Part shown: piece after piece, positions 12,301 through 21,838 of the stretch | Position numbering within the stretch: position 1 is the first letter of the stretch | How the letters are laid out: the number at the start of each line of letters is the position of its first letter | Source: Plantago elongata | Taxonomy: Eukaryota; Streptophyta; Magnoliopsida; Lamiales; Plantaginaceae | Direction: 5' to 3' | DNA: 23,623 nt | Assembly: GCA_036897095.1 (NCBI GenBank) | Contig: JAYMSP010002550.1 | Coordinates: 1 to 23,623, forward strand | Notes under the pieces: generated by a model | What the model saw: only the letters and a program-made list of their open reading frames with translations | Told to the model about the DNA's origin: nothing | Databases searched by the model: none | Translations under genes and position numbers: made by a program

Positions 12301-15300
12301 AAGACTGGAACTGTATCGCCAAGGTGCGGACCAAAGCGATAACCAACCGATCGGCTTGAAACCAAAATGAGCAACCAATTAATAGAGAAGTAATCATGAT
12401 ACATGAAAGATGGGCCAAAAAAAACAGGTTCAAATTTGACAAAAACTAATATTACAGAAGCGAACATTAATCTATCCACATTGCTAGGTTAAATGCCAGT
12501 GAGCCACATAACTGCCAATGCACAATTCAGATGACCACTCATTAAAGTCATGTACAAAAAAAAAAAATTGTATGTATGTATGCAGCAAGAATTAGAACTT
12601 AAGTCAGCAGTATTTAATGGGAACAGAATCCAGAAGGTTAGCACATCATATACTTAATTAACTCAGGTCACGCTAAAAGCTATACCATTCATGTCCCGCA
12701 ACTATACTTTCAGTTTCTAAATCACAATGCATGCAGTGATTAAAATTTGGGTAGTACAAAGCTGCCTCCATTAAAACTCAAGTCAAATGGGGCAATTTTA
12801 CATGAATCCACTGTAGCATCTCATAACATCAGATAAGTGTAAGCATCATATGATGAGAGAGTATATTCTACCTTAATGCCCCGATCATCTGAATATTTGT
12901 ACGGGTAATATCTGATTTAGTGGCCTTCTTTTTTAATAGGTTGACAATCTCAACAGTTGCCTTTGCCAGCAACTCATCTGACAAGCTTGACGCAAGAGCA
13001 GCTGCACAAATTATGAAGCGTAAATTTCCCCTATATATAGTGTCAGAACAAATCAATGTACACCTGAAAGACAAATTTATTCACTCCTACCAATACATGA
13101 GACAGCTTTCTTTCTGACACTGGCTTGATTGATACTCAACTGGGGCAGTAATGCCTTTAACAAAACATCATGATCTGATGCCATTAAATTCCCATATTTG
13201 TGAAGAACGTCGCATAAAATATCAAGGCTTTCACATTTAATTTCCGTGCTCATTCCCTGGGAAACAGAAAAAATTAGTTACATAATTTGGCATGCACAGG
13301 TAAAAATCACAGGTGAAGAGAAATTATGTACATGACAGTGAGAAAACACCGAAAGCGGTTTTAACAACTTGGCTTTTACAGTCATAATTGAAAATTGAGA
13401 TCCCAAATATGCCATTTTTATAATCAGTGGGCGGCATTTTATAATAGGTAATCCCCAATCCATTTGTGGTCTTTTATTCCAGAATACAGGCGCGGAGACG
13501 CCTGCTTCTAATTCGTGAAGTAACATATGAAGCCTTGCAGAATTTCTTGAACTATGGGCTAACATTCCAATTGTTAGAATCATAATAGTGCATGGTACTT
13601 GATCTTCAGTTATAGGCAGTGTATCTGCATTATACAAGAAATATGCATGCATATGTACATTTTAAAAATAATTGACTTGAAATAAACCGTCTTGTGAACA
13701 TATAGTCACCAGTCACCACATTCTTCCGTGTAAATAAGGCAAGATTACAGCAAACTAACTAACCTTACCAACAATATGATATAACTCCACAAATTACAAA
13801 AATTCCAAATAAAGGAGGCAGAGAAAACATAATAGAAACATCAAAACAACCGACAGAATGCTGTGAAACAATGGATCGTGTACTAGCACTACTTTTCAGG
13901 ATTCTATTTAACAGAATATCTAACACTTACGGGGATAGTAATTGAAAAGGCATCTCTAGATTATTTGTAGCTAGAAAATATAATTGTAACATTGATACAC
14001 AGATAGAAAATAAATCATGGGAGACAAATCATACCTCATTAAATACATATTCAACAGAAACATCAAGAAGAAAAATGTAGCGAACTAACCGGCTCGGTGA
14101 TACCCCGTACCAACTTCGGGGAAATGCATACAATAATTGCTTGTGCAATTGTTGGTGTGGGAACTTCAGTAATAATTGTCTTCAAAGCAATGCTGGCAAT
14201 GTCACGGTTTTGTTCTTTCCCATTGAGCAATTTATCACAAAGCTTATTAGCCATCTCAACTACCTGCTGCTCACGAACTTTCTTTGCCAGTGGAGCAAGA
14301 CTAGATATAACATGGAATGGAAAAAAAAAATTGGTTGAGCATATAAAATCAAAGAGTTCTATAATGAAAATTTGGAACGAGGTCAGAAGGAAAGCAACAC
14401 ACAATAACCTAATAGCAACAGATAACAAGTGTCAGAAAACAGGTTGAATAGAGCTGGTAACGAAAGATAGTTTGAAATCTAAAAGGTTTCAAATGAGAAA
14501 GTTAAGCTACAAGCAGATTTTCCTTTTGTAAAAATGGCCATCGGGAGTAATAATCATACTCAGTTTTCGCAAACAGAAGCCCAGTGGCAGAAACAAGTGT
14601 GTGCTGCCAGTAATAATACTAGCTTTGGTAAGTATAAGGATCAGCGTTGTTGTGATTTTATCAATCTGAAAGTATTTGGTTTAAGTTTTTTAATCTGAGA
14701 CTATATGCAATGTTGGGGAACTCATAGACTCAGTATCTTCGGGGATGGTTATAGGAGTGTTGGCAGCAATTTTGTGTTCCAGGATCCAGCTTATGGCTTA
14801 AATTAACCACAGCATGATTTGAGGTGTTCGGAAACGCATTTAAAATAAATTCCTCTGGCAACGAAGCACGGCTCAGTTGGTAAAGACACTTCACCTCCAA
14901 CCAATAGGTCGGGGGTTCGAGTCACCCTTTAGCCGTTTCAAAAAATAAAATAAAATAAACTTCTCTGGGTTTAAACTGGAAAAAAATGATTCCAGATAAG
15001 TCACTGATCACCAGCTCACTCAACAGATTATTCAAACAGGAGCTATTGTAAATAAACACCCACTTATATAGTTAAAGACATTCAACAGAATTACCAGACA
15101 TAAACTTAAGATCAGCTCGGAGTGGTGGAAAAATGTTGTTTACAGTAAATTCCTCTCATTTTGAACTGAAAAAAAATGATTCTAGATATGGTACCAACTA
15201 CCAACCAGCAGATCACTTCAGCGGCTAATTAAAAAAGACAAGATATTGCAAATGCCTACATAGTAAAAAATTATGTTCAACAGAAGCAGTGGATCATGAG

Positions 15301-15885
15301 ACATCAGTTGAGCGAAATAAATGATCATTATATTAACAATCAAATGAAAATAGAAATATTCTTCTATTTAGAAAAGACGTAAGAATATCAAGACCAGTCA
15401 TGGTCATGAATATGCCAGAATCTCAAAGGGTATCAGGGAATATCGAAAAAATGCTCAATCAAATAAATTTCAAAATGCGCACTAAAATTCAAATGGGAGG
15501 TTAAATGGAAGGAACACCACTAAACAAAAGACATGACTGAGTAAACAAAGCTTATTTGAGGAAGCAAGAAAAATACCACTTAACAGCTAATCCAGAAATA
15601 TCTCCTGCAGCATCATCGAGCTGCTGTATGACAATGTTTGACAACTTCGCTTCAAGATCAGTATCAAGCTTCAATCCATCTTTGTTCAGTTCATTGAGCA
15701 AGTCAGAAGTTGCCATATATCTGTAATCCTTATCCTTCCCAATCATCTGATTCCACGTGGAAATAAAATGAGAGACATCCTCCTAATAAAGTGCCCGACA
15801 ACGTAGCAACAAGTTTCACATAACATTAAGAAAAGTCTCTGGGTCTTACCTTTTCAAGTATCCCCGTTAACGCTAAATTCGCCAT
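3324..15885 (-). CDS. CAND1: Cullin-associated NEDD8-dissociated protein 1, complete, 28 coding exons
   Basis: CAND1 is a HEAT-repeat solenoid that wraps around un-neddylated cullin-RBX1 and acts as the exchange factor for substrate receptors (F-box/SKP1 modules) of cullin-RING ubiquitin ligases. In Arabidopsis its loss impairs auxin signalling and vein patterning. The spliced frame runs from ATG at 15885-15883 to TGA at 3326-3324: 3657 nt, 1218 residues, against 1219 recalled for Arabidopsis, and near-colinear with it. Visible landmarks: N-terminus [28 protein letters not shown] near residue 20; the [18 protein letters not shown] helix near 200; an acidic loop at about 313-345 ending in [11 protein letters not shown] before the [12 protein letters not shown] helix; [35 protein letters not shown] in the second half; and the C-terminus KYSSIRNE. 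All exon phases agree and no stop or frameshift occurs. Start choice is supported by the match to the family N-terminus and a 5' UTR splice acceptor 59 bases upstream. Confidence 0.97.
3763..3776. repeat. Poly(A) run in CAND1 intron 27
   Basis: A run of A residues just 3' of the exon 27 donor on the plus strand reads as a T-run on the transcribed strand. It is slippage-prone and the likely reason for a false extended open frame here. Confidence 0.6.
10301..10315. repeat. Homopolymer C15 in CAND1 intron 10
   Basis: Fifteen consecutive C residues follow five T and precede AAAA. On the transcribed strand this is a G15 run inside the intron, 155-170 bases from its acceptor. It is a prime site for length error in sequencing or assembly. 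Confidence 0.9.
10491..10712 (+). other. T/G-rich block of reversed composition ending in an A-tract
   Basis: CAND1 introns are mostly A-rich on the plus strand (T-rich in the transcript). From about 10491 to 10690 the bias flips: T- and G-rich on the plus strand, followed at 10695-10712 by an A-tract (gaaaaaaaaataaatgg). This suggests a plus-oriented insertion with a poly(A)-like tail, such as a retroposed fragment. No flanking target duplication was found and no coding match was recognised. The identity is unknown. Confidence 0.3.
13487..13504. repeat. GC-rich hairpin in CAND1 intron 3
   Basis: CAGGCG and CGCCTG form a perfect 6-bp inverted repeat around a 6-base loop. It stands out in an AT-rich intron and lies in a stretch (about 13380-13650) that has an open frame of 124 codons on the transcribed strand. 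It may be part of a small inserted element, but no termini could be defined. Confidence 0.5.
14819..15285. repeat. Diverged direct duplication in CAND1 intron 2
   Basis: Two related segments sit about 190-195 bp apart: 14956-15090 and 15146-15285. Shared blocks are 'ctctg/ctca..tt.aactg', 'aaaaaaatgattc.agata', 'accagc.....cac' and 'ttcaacagaa'. The similarity continues left of copy 1 across the SINE (14819-14858 resembles 15110-15156), so the duplication predates the SINE insertion. Confidence 0.65.
14859..14951 (+). mobile_element. tRNA-derived SINE in CAND1 intron 2
   Basis: A short retroposon with an internal RNA polymerase III promoter: A box CGGCTCAGTTGG (14869-14880) and B box GGTTCGAGTCA (14914-14924), spaced as in a tRNA gene. 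The 3' end is simple and A-rich (aaaaaataaaataaaa). It is bracketed by a 17-bp direct repeat with two mismatches, AAAATAAATTCCTCTGG (14842-14858) and AAAATAAACTTCTCTGG (14952-14968), read as the target-site duplication. It is inserted opposite to CAND1 transcription. At about 93 bp it is very short for a plant SINE, so it may be a truncated copy. It does not fold as an intact tRNA: there is no matching acceptor stem or CCA-side partner. Confidence 0.75.
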
Positions 15886-15944
15886 CTTCGCTGGACTCTT
15901 CGATAAGTTCAGAGCCACGCCCACCCACCGACAGAAGTAGTTCT

Positions 15945-16551
15945 CTGATAAATAATGAATACAAGTGTTAGCGTTGGGAAATAGATACAGTCATACAAAT
16001 AACAACAAAGTTTTCTGTAGTCAGTTGGTTCCTAATCAATGCAATCAAATTGGCAAATCAGTGTGAAAAGAAGGAAAAACCCTCTAACGAATCAATCGTC
16101 ATAAACACGTGCCCAACACAACAATCAGACATGAGTCCATGACCCTAACACACCTATACACTAAAGCAAACCAAAATTACAGCTCCCACACGCAATTTCT
16201 CACATAGAAAGTAATCACACAAATTGGACTAAAACCAATCCTCCTCACAGCAAAAGTACATCGATTCATTGACAAACAAAAACAAAACGGAAAATTAACC
16301 AATGCCGCTTCTAGAAAATAGCTCGATTATCGTTCAAAGCCAAAAGCACAGCTAAAAAAATCAGAAAGAGCAATAAACCCTCAATTAGCAAAAACCCTAG
16401 GAATCCACGCCATCACTAAATTGAAGACGAATCGTAAGCAAAACAAGGACACACATGCGTCTATGCAAAAATTGCAATGTGCCTGTCCTTCTCAGACAAA
16501 ACGGTGAGATAGAAAGCAATAGAGAGTAACAGAGGGTTTGGAGATGGTTAC
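15945..16551 (-). other. CAND1 5' UTR intron
   Basis: On the minus strand a donor GTGCGAG|GTAACC (16552/16551) and an acceptor TTTATCAG|AGAAC (15945/15944) bound a 607-base intron. It leaves a 59-base leader exon segment (15944-15886) directly before the ATG. A leader intron at this position is common in plant housekeeping genes and often raises expression. The splice pair is inferred from consensus only, with no transcript seen. Confidence 0.6.
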
Positions 16552-16655
16552 CTCGCACCCACACAGCGATGGAGTGCGTTTGAGATTAAGCTGGTGAACA
16601 GTGATCCAGTGAAATCAGATGAGTATGTTGCACGATGGTTTTGTACAGAGAGAAA
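16552..16655 (-). promoter_or_regulatory. CAND1 first (non-coding) exon and start region
   Basis: The non-coding first exon lies upstream of the leader intron. A weak TATA-like TTAAATA on the minus strand (complement of about 16682-16688) sits roughly 30 bases upstream of a pyrimidine-rich stretch at about 16630-16660, which would put the start site near 16650. The TATA match is poor and the start is approximate. Confidence 0.3.
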
Positions 16656-16757
16656 ATAGAGAAATGGTAAGAGTAGAACCCTATTTAACAAGACAAACAA
16701 TCAGAAAGGGAAATATGAACGAGCTTAGAGTTCAGTAGAGTGACGATGACTGATTTA

Positions 16758-16851
16758 GAGGCGTGTTTGGTCCGCAAGTACAAATGTGGAAATGGGGAGC
16801 ATGAGTACTACTTCAGGAGCCCACCTATGTTTCCCGGCTCCAAACGGGGTC
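16758..16851. mobile_element. Possible 94-bp Harbinger/Tourist-like mini-MITE
   Basis: The left end GAGGCGTGTTTGGTCC and right end GGCTCCAAACGGGGTC are imperfect inverted repeats of the GG(C)GTGTTTGG kind typical of PIF/Harbinger relatives, flanked by TA on both sides. The target duplication is not clean (TTA left, TAA right). It lies about 100 bp upstream of the inferred CAND1 start. Confidence 0.35.
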
Positions 16852-17632
16852 TAAGTTATTACCGGTGTAGTTCCGATTTTTGATCGTGTTCGTGTTGGAT
16901 TTTATTAATTGCGTAACCGATGTGCATTGGTATTTTAAGTCTTGAAAGTGGTAGACGCAGGGGAATTAGTTATCGTTTGCAGGTGATTAACAAGTTGCAG
17001 TGGAACGGCAAATTTATAAAAATGTAATCGGCATATTGCGTGAATATCGTTGTTTACGCTTTCTATATTTTAACACCTGATAATTTAATATTAACAACCA
17101 ATAAAAGAGCTTGCAAATATTAATCTTACAATATGTCCTGATTTGGAATTACAAATTTAACTCTATAATGATCAATATCATTTTACCACAGCATAACTAG
17201 TTAATTTTCTCATTATGTGTCATTATACAAAAGACACGTGACATTGTTAGAGTTAGTATGAGTGACGAGTTGTTGATGTTTATAGATTAATATACATACT
17301 TTTACTTGTTTTACATGTATAGCAATAGTAGATAGTTGTAATAAAACGAAAATCAAATATATTCTACGACGTGAGAATGAACTTCTTTGCTAGTTGTATT
17401 TGACAAATATGAAGGGACTGATTGAGATAGAATTTGAGTGTCCTTTTTCAATTGAAATTGAATTTTTTTGTACAAAATATTCGATTTGAGTGGGGAAATG
17501 GCCGTTCGGTATGGCAAACCGGGCCGAAATCTCTTACACATGAAATTCCTAATTAAGATGATTTGATAATAGGAAAATATTTCTTATACCAAAAGATTTT
17601 GATTTAGTCATTTGATATTTAAAGTATTTTGG

Positions 17633-17738
17633 AAGTCATGAAATTTTGGGGTGTATGTTTCATGACTTTGAAAGTATTTTGAAAGTATTTTGAAAGTCAT
17701 GAAATTGATACTTTGAAAAGATATGAGGGGTGTATGTT
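17633..17738. repeat. Inverted and tandem short repeats
   Basis: AAGTCATGAAA (17633-17643) and TTTCATGACTT (17658-17668) are a perfect 11-bp inverted repeat around 14 bases. An 11-bp unit, TTGAAAGTATT, then repeats twice and leads into another TTGAAAGTCATGAAATT. The motif GGGGTGTATGTTT occurs on both sides of this array (about 17648 and 17727). It is probably the remnant of a small non-autonomous DNA element. Confidence 0.6.
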
Positions 17739-18770
17739 TGCATTATTAATAATTTTGGGGCCTATGTTATATCCTTCTACTATCGAGTATCATATTAAAT
17801 ATCTTATACCTCCAAACGTTTGGTTACTTACAATAATTACATAAGTACCTCTTACTATTTATCGATGATAGATGTTGACTATCATAAATGAAGCAATATT
17901 GTTGTTTAAATTTACATCTACATGATACTATTCAAAGCCTTCCTCTGCAATTTAGTATTTTTTTTAAAAGTGATTTGTGCATTTACAGCTTCATCACACA
18001 TAAAAGACTATAATAAAGCATTATGAACGATTCAATGTCATACTCTTTTAGTGTCCTTGATGAGTTCAATGATCTGGTGACCATGAGTCACTAGTTCCAT
18101 AAGTATATCATTTTACCATATGTAGTTCAAAGTTAAAACTGTTTTCAACGTTCATATTTGGACAATACTAAAATTATTAACATAGAATTTCATTCAACTT
18201 TCATCGTATGAACTAAGGTGGTAAGATTCATTAACTGCACGATATTCATCTTATGTAAATTATGAGTATCAATTTCATGACTTTCAAAGACAATTTGATA
18301 AAATGATGTGTGAAAATGCATCTTAAAAGCTCAAACAGTTTTGTTTTTTCATATTACCCTTTATTTAGTTCGACATGGCTAATAATAGTACCGTCGCATT
18401 GTATTACTAATGATACTATTATAATATATCGTTGAATCAATTCAAGATTCAATTTAAACCATTCACTTTTTTAGTGTGACATGGCGTCGCACTGTCGCAT
18501 AATAACATAGTATTTTTTTACGTCGCAAAATAATAAAAATTATTATAACAACAAATTACATAACACCCCATATATTTTTCCCTTAATGAAATATATAAAA
18601 AAAAAACAATCTAAAACCAACCTTACATTTTTCAAAATTCACATAAATATCAAACAACTTTTATAAAATCTAAACAATAGTAACGGTCAACTCCTGCAAC
18701 AATCATCAAAACGTCGGTCAACTTAGATGAAACTTCACCGAAGATCTTGTGATGTGGGTCAAGCTCGAAA

Positions 18771-18792
18771 GAGCTTCCAATTTTGGAAGCTC
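18771..18792. repeat. 22-bp near-perfect palindrome
   Basis: Arms GAGCTTCCAA and TTGGAAGCTC are separated by TT. Related GAGCTT/AAGCTC words occur before and after it (18760-18830), including gaagctcga and cgagctc. The cluster may be a folded end of a small element; no gene is nearby. Confidence 0.8.
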
Positions 18793-19303
18793 AAAAGAGC
18801 TTATTTGGTGGAAGCTCGACACTTCGAGCTCAATCCAGTTTCCATGAAAGTTTGTCTTCTAAGAAAAGAAAAAAATTAACCAGAGATGTTACTTGATCTC
18901 CGATGACTGAGGTGGTGGTGTAATTGAAAAATTGGAGGGATGGGGGAGATGGTGAATGTGAATTTTGTAGAAGATAGAGTAGTTGGTTCAAGATGAAAAT
19001 TGATTATTTGCAAAGAGTATATTTTCGAATTTATGTAATTATTTTTGAAATTATTTAAATTGTTAATAAATTTATTTTAACTTTTAGATAATTACAATTG
19101 TCTAATTTATAATGTTGTACTAATAATAATACAATGTAGTCCTGTCAATGGATGTAATCCAAACCAATCCAAACTATATTAGAGCTATTGGGCACAAAAT
19201 CCAAAACCAGCCCGTGATATTTGGAACCGGAACCGGTCCGAAACCGAAAATTTAACTAAAGAAACCACAAATAAACCGTTACAAAGACCTAAATCCGTTG
19301 TTT

Positions 19304-19471
19304 CGTTGTTCTTCTTCTTCTTCCGATGTTCTTCTTCTTCGTTCAAAAAAAAAGGTTCCGCTGTTCTTCTTCTGCTCCCGATGTTCTTCTTCTTCGTTAA
19401 AGGAAAAAGGTTACGTTGTTCTTCTTCTTCTTCTTCCGATGTTCTTCTTCTTCGTTCAAGGAAAAAGGTTC
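19304..19471. repeat. Minisatellite, three units of 55-58 bp
   Basis: Units at 19304-19358, 19359-19413 and 19414-19471 each consist of CG.TGTTCTTCTTC, a CCGATGTTCTTCTTCTTCG core, an A-rich patch and GGTT. It sits in the leader region of the hAT element. Its minus strand gives a long Lys/Glu-rich open frame that is a composition artefact. Confidence 0.85.
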
Positions 19472-19670
19472 CGTCATTCTGTGGTTCCAAATCAATATTG
19501 AAATTGGGTTCAGTCGACTTCTTCAGTCGGATTGGGTTTCTGAAATCGGGAACTCGGGTCTCGGGATACTGAAATTGGGTTCGCAGTCGGTGTGAAATGG
19601 GTTCGTAGTCGACTTCTTCTTTCGAAATCGATACTGAAATCGAGAACTCGGGATATCTTCATCTGGTAAG

Positions 19671-19760
19671 TCGATTTCAGTTTCTTCCTGTTGCTTTTCT
19701 TCGATTTCAGTTTCTTCCTGTTGCTTTTCTTCGATTTTAGTTTCTTCTTATTCTCGTTTT
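19671..19760. repeat. 30-bp tandem repeat, two perfect and one partial copy
   Basis: Two identical 30-bp units (19671-19700 and 19701-19730) begin TCGATTTCAGTTTCTTCC; a third diverged copy begins TCGATTTTAG at 19731. Each unit contains a pyrimidine tract with a CAG and so resembles a splice acceptor. They lie just after a GTAAGT that may be a leader donor of the transposase gene. Confidence 0.88.
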
Positions 19761-19937
19761 GCTCTTTCCAACTAATTTCTCTTATTACAGTGTTATTTAA
19801 TGAATTGATAGTTTTGATGTTAGGAGTAGCTGGGTATATTTGATTTATGAGAAGCATCTTTTGATCACTTCTCTTGAAGTTTGTGTGTTCTTCAAAGTTG
19901 AAACATCAGTGATCTTTAATCTTAACTAGGTTAAAAA

Positions 19938-20697
19938 ATGTCGTCACCATAGGGAGTAGAACAAGCTGTTGATGAGCCAAGTCAACCACCCATTGAGCCA
20001 CCGCCTCGAACTTCAACTAGAAAGCATTCGGAAGTGTTGTCGCATTTCACCAAAATTAGGTTGACGGATGAAACTTTCAGAGATGACACTTGCGATCATT
20101 GCTCTAAGAAGTTCAAATGGTCCAACAGATATAGTACTTCTACTATGTTGAGTCATGTTAAGAATAATCATTGTCCAAACTACACATACACAACTGTTTT
20201 CAAAAGTCCTATTGTCGAATTTCAATTTGATCAAAGACAGAGTCAGGGGATTTGGCCATTGCTTGCATTAAACACGACTATGCATTTAACATTGGTGAGC
20301 ATGACTATTTCGAGTTGTTCTGTAGACGTCTTAATCCAGCATTTGGTTTGCCATCTCGAAATACCACTCGTGCTGATGTGATTAGAGTATTTGAGGTGTT
20401 TAAGGATAAGGTGTATGGTTTGCTAGATGGTCTTACGTGTAAAGTGTCCTTAACTACTGATATATGGACCTCTGAGCACTCAAATAAACCTTATTCATGT
20501 TTGACTACACATTTTATTGATGATGCTTGGGTGTTGCATAAAAAAATACTTGCTTTTAAGTTGCTTGATTGCCCATGGTGCACACCCCTTTGACTTCATG
20601 AAAGATATGATGCTTGGTTGGAATCTAGATAGGAAAGTTAGTTGCATCGTTGTTGATAATGCTAGTGCTAATACCTCGATGATCCGTGATGTTAAAG
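19938..20697 (+). pseudogene. hAT transposase (BED zinc finger, RICESLEEPER-like), decayed and truncated
   Basis: The family cuts and pastes hAT elements; the protein has an N-terminal BED finger, an RNase H-like catalytic core and a C-terminal dimerisation domain, usually 600-700 residues. Here an ATG at 19938 is followed by an in-frame TAG at codon 5 (19950-19952). The BED finger is readable at about 20085-20180: CDHC, then SHVKNNHC. Near 20246-20250 the frame changes (2 extra bases or 1 lost in a GGGG run). The next part holds the conserved LAIACIKHDYAF and the SLTTDIWTS motif with SCLTTHFIDDAW. A second shift near 20570-20580 leads to HPFDFMKDMM and the VVDNASAN motif, where the LTR-like sequence cuts in. 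The core and C-terminus are missing. It cannot encode active transposase. Confidence 0.88.
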
Positions 20698-21460
20698 TGT
20701 AGCGCCCGTCCGGGTGATACCGGATCGGGTGCCACCTCGATGGGGTCCCCAACCGCCCGAAGCGCGGTTGATCGATCAGTGCCGGATAAGGGGAAACCAT
20801 AACCAAAATATAAAACAAACTCATTTATTATATCATATTGATAGGCTGTACAAAAAGGGCAGAGTATTTGCCGATACAATTTATTTTGAAATAAACGAAA
20901 TACAGCAGCGGAAAAAGTCTGGTCTGGTTACTAAACGCCTGGTCATTCTACCCGATCGTCTACCATGTTCTCGCAATCATTACCTGGGGAATGGAAAGAA
21001 TACACAAGACAAAGAGGGTAAGTCACAAGACTCAGTGAGTAATATTTGGAAACAAACGAGAAAATAGACACAGACACTAATTCCAAATAGAGTTTACTTC
21101 TGACAGGAAAACACAAAACAGTTATCACGCAAACAGATTCCCGATCATGGATTTTTAGAATTTTCACGAAATAGATACCAACCATACACTCCACAGAATG
21201 GCCACGGAGGGCAACTTGACTACCTTATTACTCCTTCGAGGAGCGACCTCGCAGTCAGTCGGACGACATGCTTAAGTCCATGTCGGCCCGGTACATGGAA
21301 CGATATCGATCACCTGCGCCGATGATACCATTGGGGGCGTCCGGAGATTTGTGGGTACATGAGATATAGCCAGACCGTCAGTCCCTTCCGTCCGGCCCCA
21401 ACTATACCAACTGTCCCTGGGCCCAATCGAAACAGTCGAGACGGACCTGGATAGCCACAC

Positions 21461-21522
21461 AGGCGTATCACAGGATGCCACGGAGGCATATCACAGTGTG
21501 CCGCATAGGGCTTATCAGTCAG
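21461..21522. repeat. 23-bp tandem repeat, 2.5 copies
   Basis: Units AGGCGTATCACAGGATGCC... (21461-21483) and AGGCATATCACAGTGTGCC... (21484-21506) are followed by a partial unit AGGGCTTATCAG. The array lies in the LTR-like region. Confidence 0.75.
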
Positions 21523-21602
21523 ATTACCTGGATCGGATCAAACAGGTAAAACAGTACACATACAAGGGACCTTGTGGTCACTTTTTCCAAGTTTCCAACC
21601 AG

Positions 21603-21838
21603 TGCCGAACTGGCGATCACAGTACTAACACAATTATAGGAGGGCAAAACACGAGAGCAACCACTGGTGCCCAGTGGCAGATGACACTAGCAAATAATAT
21701 CGCCGAAAGGCGAACAATACAATCAAGTGTGATGAACAACAGGTATTGGGCAAACAAGGGTGCCAAATGGCGGTCAACAAGTAAACACGAGTGCCGGGTG
21801 GCGGGTGGTCAAAGTCAAATCACAAGTGCCGGTTGGCG
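21603..21838. repeat. Cluster of six GCC/GGC mini-hairpins
   Basis: Short inverted repeats with 4-5 base loops recur at 21603-21615 (TGCCGAACTGGCG), 21668-21679 (TGCCCAGTGGCA), 21701-21712 (CGCCGAAAGGCG), 21761-21772 (TGCCAAATGGCG), 21792-21803 (TGCCGGGTGGCG) and 21827-21838 (TGCCGGTTGGCG). Stems are kept while loops vary. The second can also extend as CCACTGG/CCAGTGG. Flanks share 'aa(c/t)ca' words, suggesting a diverged tandem array. Confidence 0.75.

Larger units (their letters stand above)
3324..15885 (-). other. CAND1: CAND1 exon map
   Basis: Coding exons in transcript order (minus strand): 15885-15850, 15746-15577, 14300-14090, 13256-13091, 13001-12872, 12354-12240, 12108-11951, 11864-11741, 11086-11036, 10965-10883, 10146-10062, 9981-9880, 9776-9678, 9034-8924, 8843-8760, 8678-8538, 7811-7719, 7580-7459, 7345-7183, 7107-6868, 6185-5937, 5848-5672, 5574-5428, 5324-5208, 4444-4276, 4090-4013, 3925-3787, 3420-3324. 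Every acceptor is AG. Every donor is GT except exon 10 (GC). Weak +3 to +6 donors occur after exons 15 (GTCAGC) and 18 (GTCCTG). Junctions were set by reading the minus strand and requiring family-consistent residues across each split codon. Individual ends could be off by a few bases only where the sequence allows alternatives. Confidence 0.9.
16856..19136. other. Gene-free spacer between CAND1 and the transposon block
   Basis: AT-rich DNA without recognisable genes; the only open frames are under 65 codons and have no domains. It holds the repeat cluster near 17.63-17.74 kb, a palindrome at 18771-18792, and several scattered GTCGCA hexamers at 18390-18530 (accGTCGCAttg, gcGTCGCActGTCGCAta, acGTCGCAaa). 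Promoter elements of CAND1 may extend into its left edge. Confidence 0.55.
19137..20697 (+). mobile_element. hAT-superfamily transposon, 5' part, interrupted
   Basis: The start TAGTCCTGTCAATGG (19137-19151) resembles the usual plant hAT terminus, and the 8 bases before it (ATACAATG) would be the target-site duplication. The subterminal zone at 19195-19250 is rich in AACCGG-type words (ggaaccggaaccggtccg), a hAT hallmark. A leader with two minisatellites, a possible leader intron (GTAAGT at 19666, acceptor near 19929) and a BED-finger transposase follow. The element stops abruptly at 20697, where a TGT-starting LTR-like sequence begins. Its right half is not in the window, and the matching target duplication cannot be checked here. 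Confidence 0.75.

Noticed and set aside
13278..13652. A 124-codon minus-strand frame in CAND1 intron 3
   Set aside because: It lies in the intron, runs into the acceptor side without continuing the CAND1 frame, and shows no family motif. It is open because of composition and local GC content, though a small insertion there remains possible.
14534..14698. A 54-codon plus-strand open frame starting MAIGSNN inside CAND1 intron 2
   Set aside because: It is short, has no recognisable domain, lies antisense in an intron, and is no longer than expected by chance.
14869..14935. A functional tRNA gene
   Set aside because: A and B boxes are present, but the acceptor and other stems do not pair as a tRNA, the tail is A-rich, and target duplications flank it. 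A SINE explains it better.
19185..19490. A 101-codon minus-strand frame rich in Lys/Arg/Glu
   Set aside because: It is the complement of a TTC-repeat minisatellite; the apparent protein is a repeat artefact.
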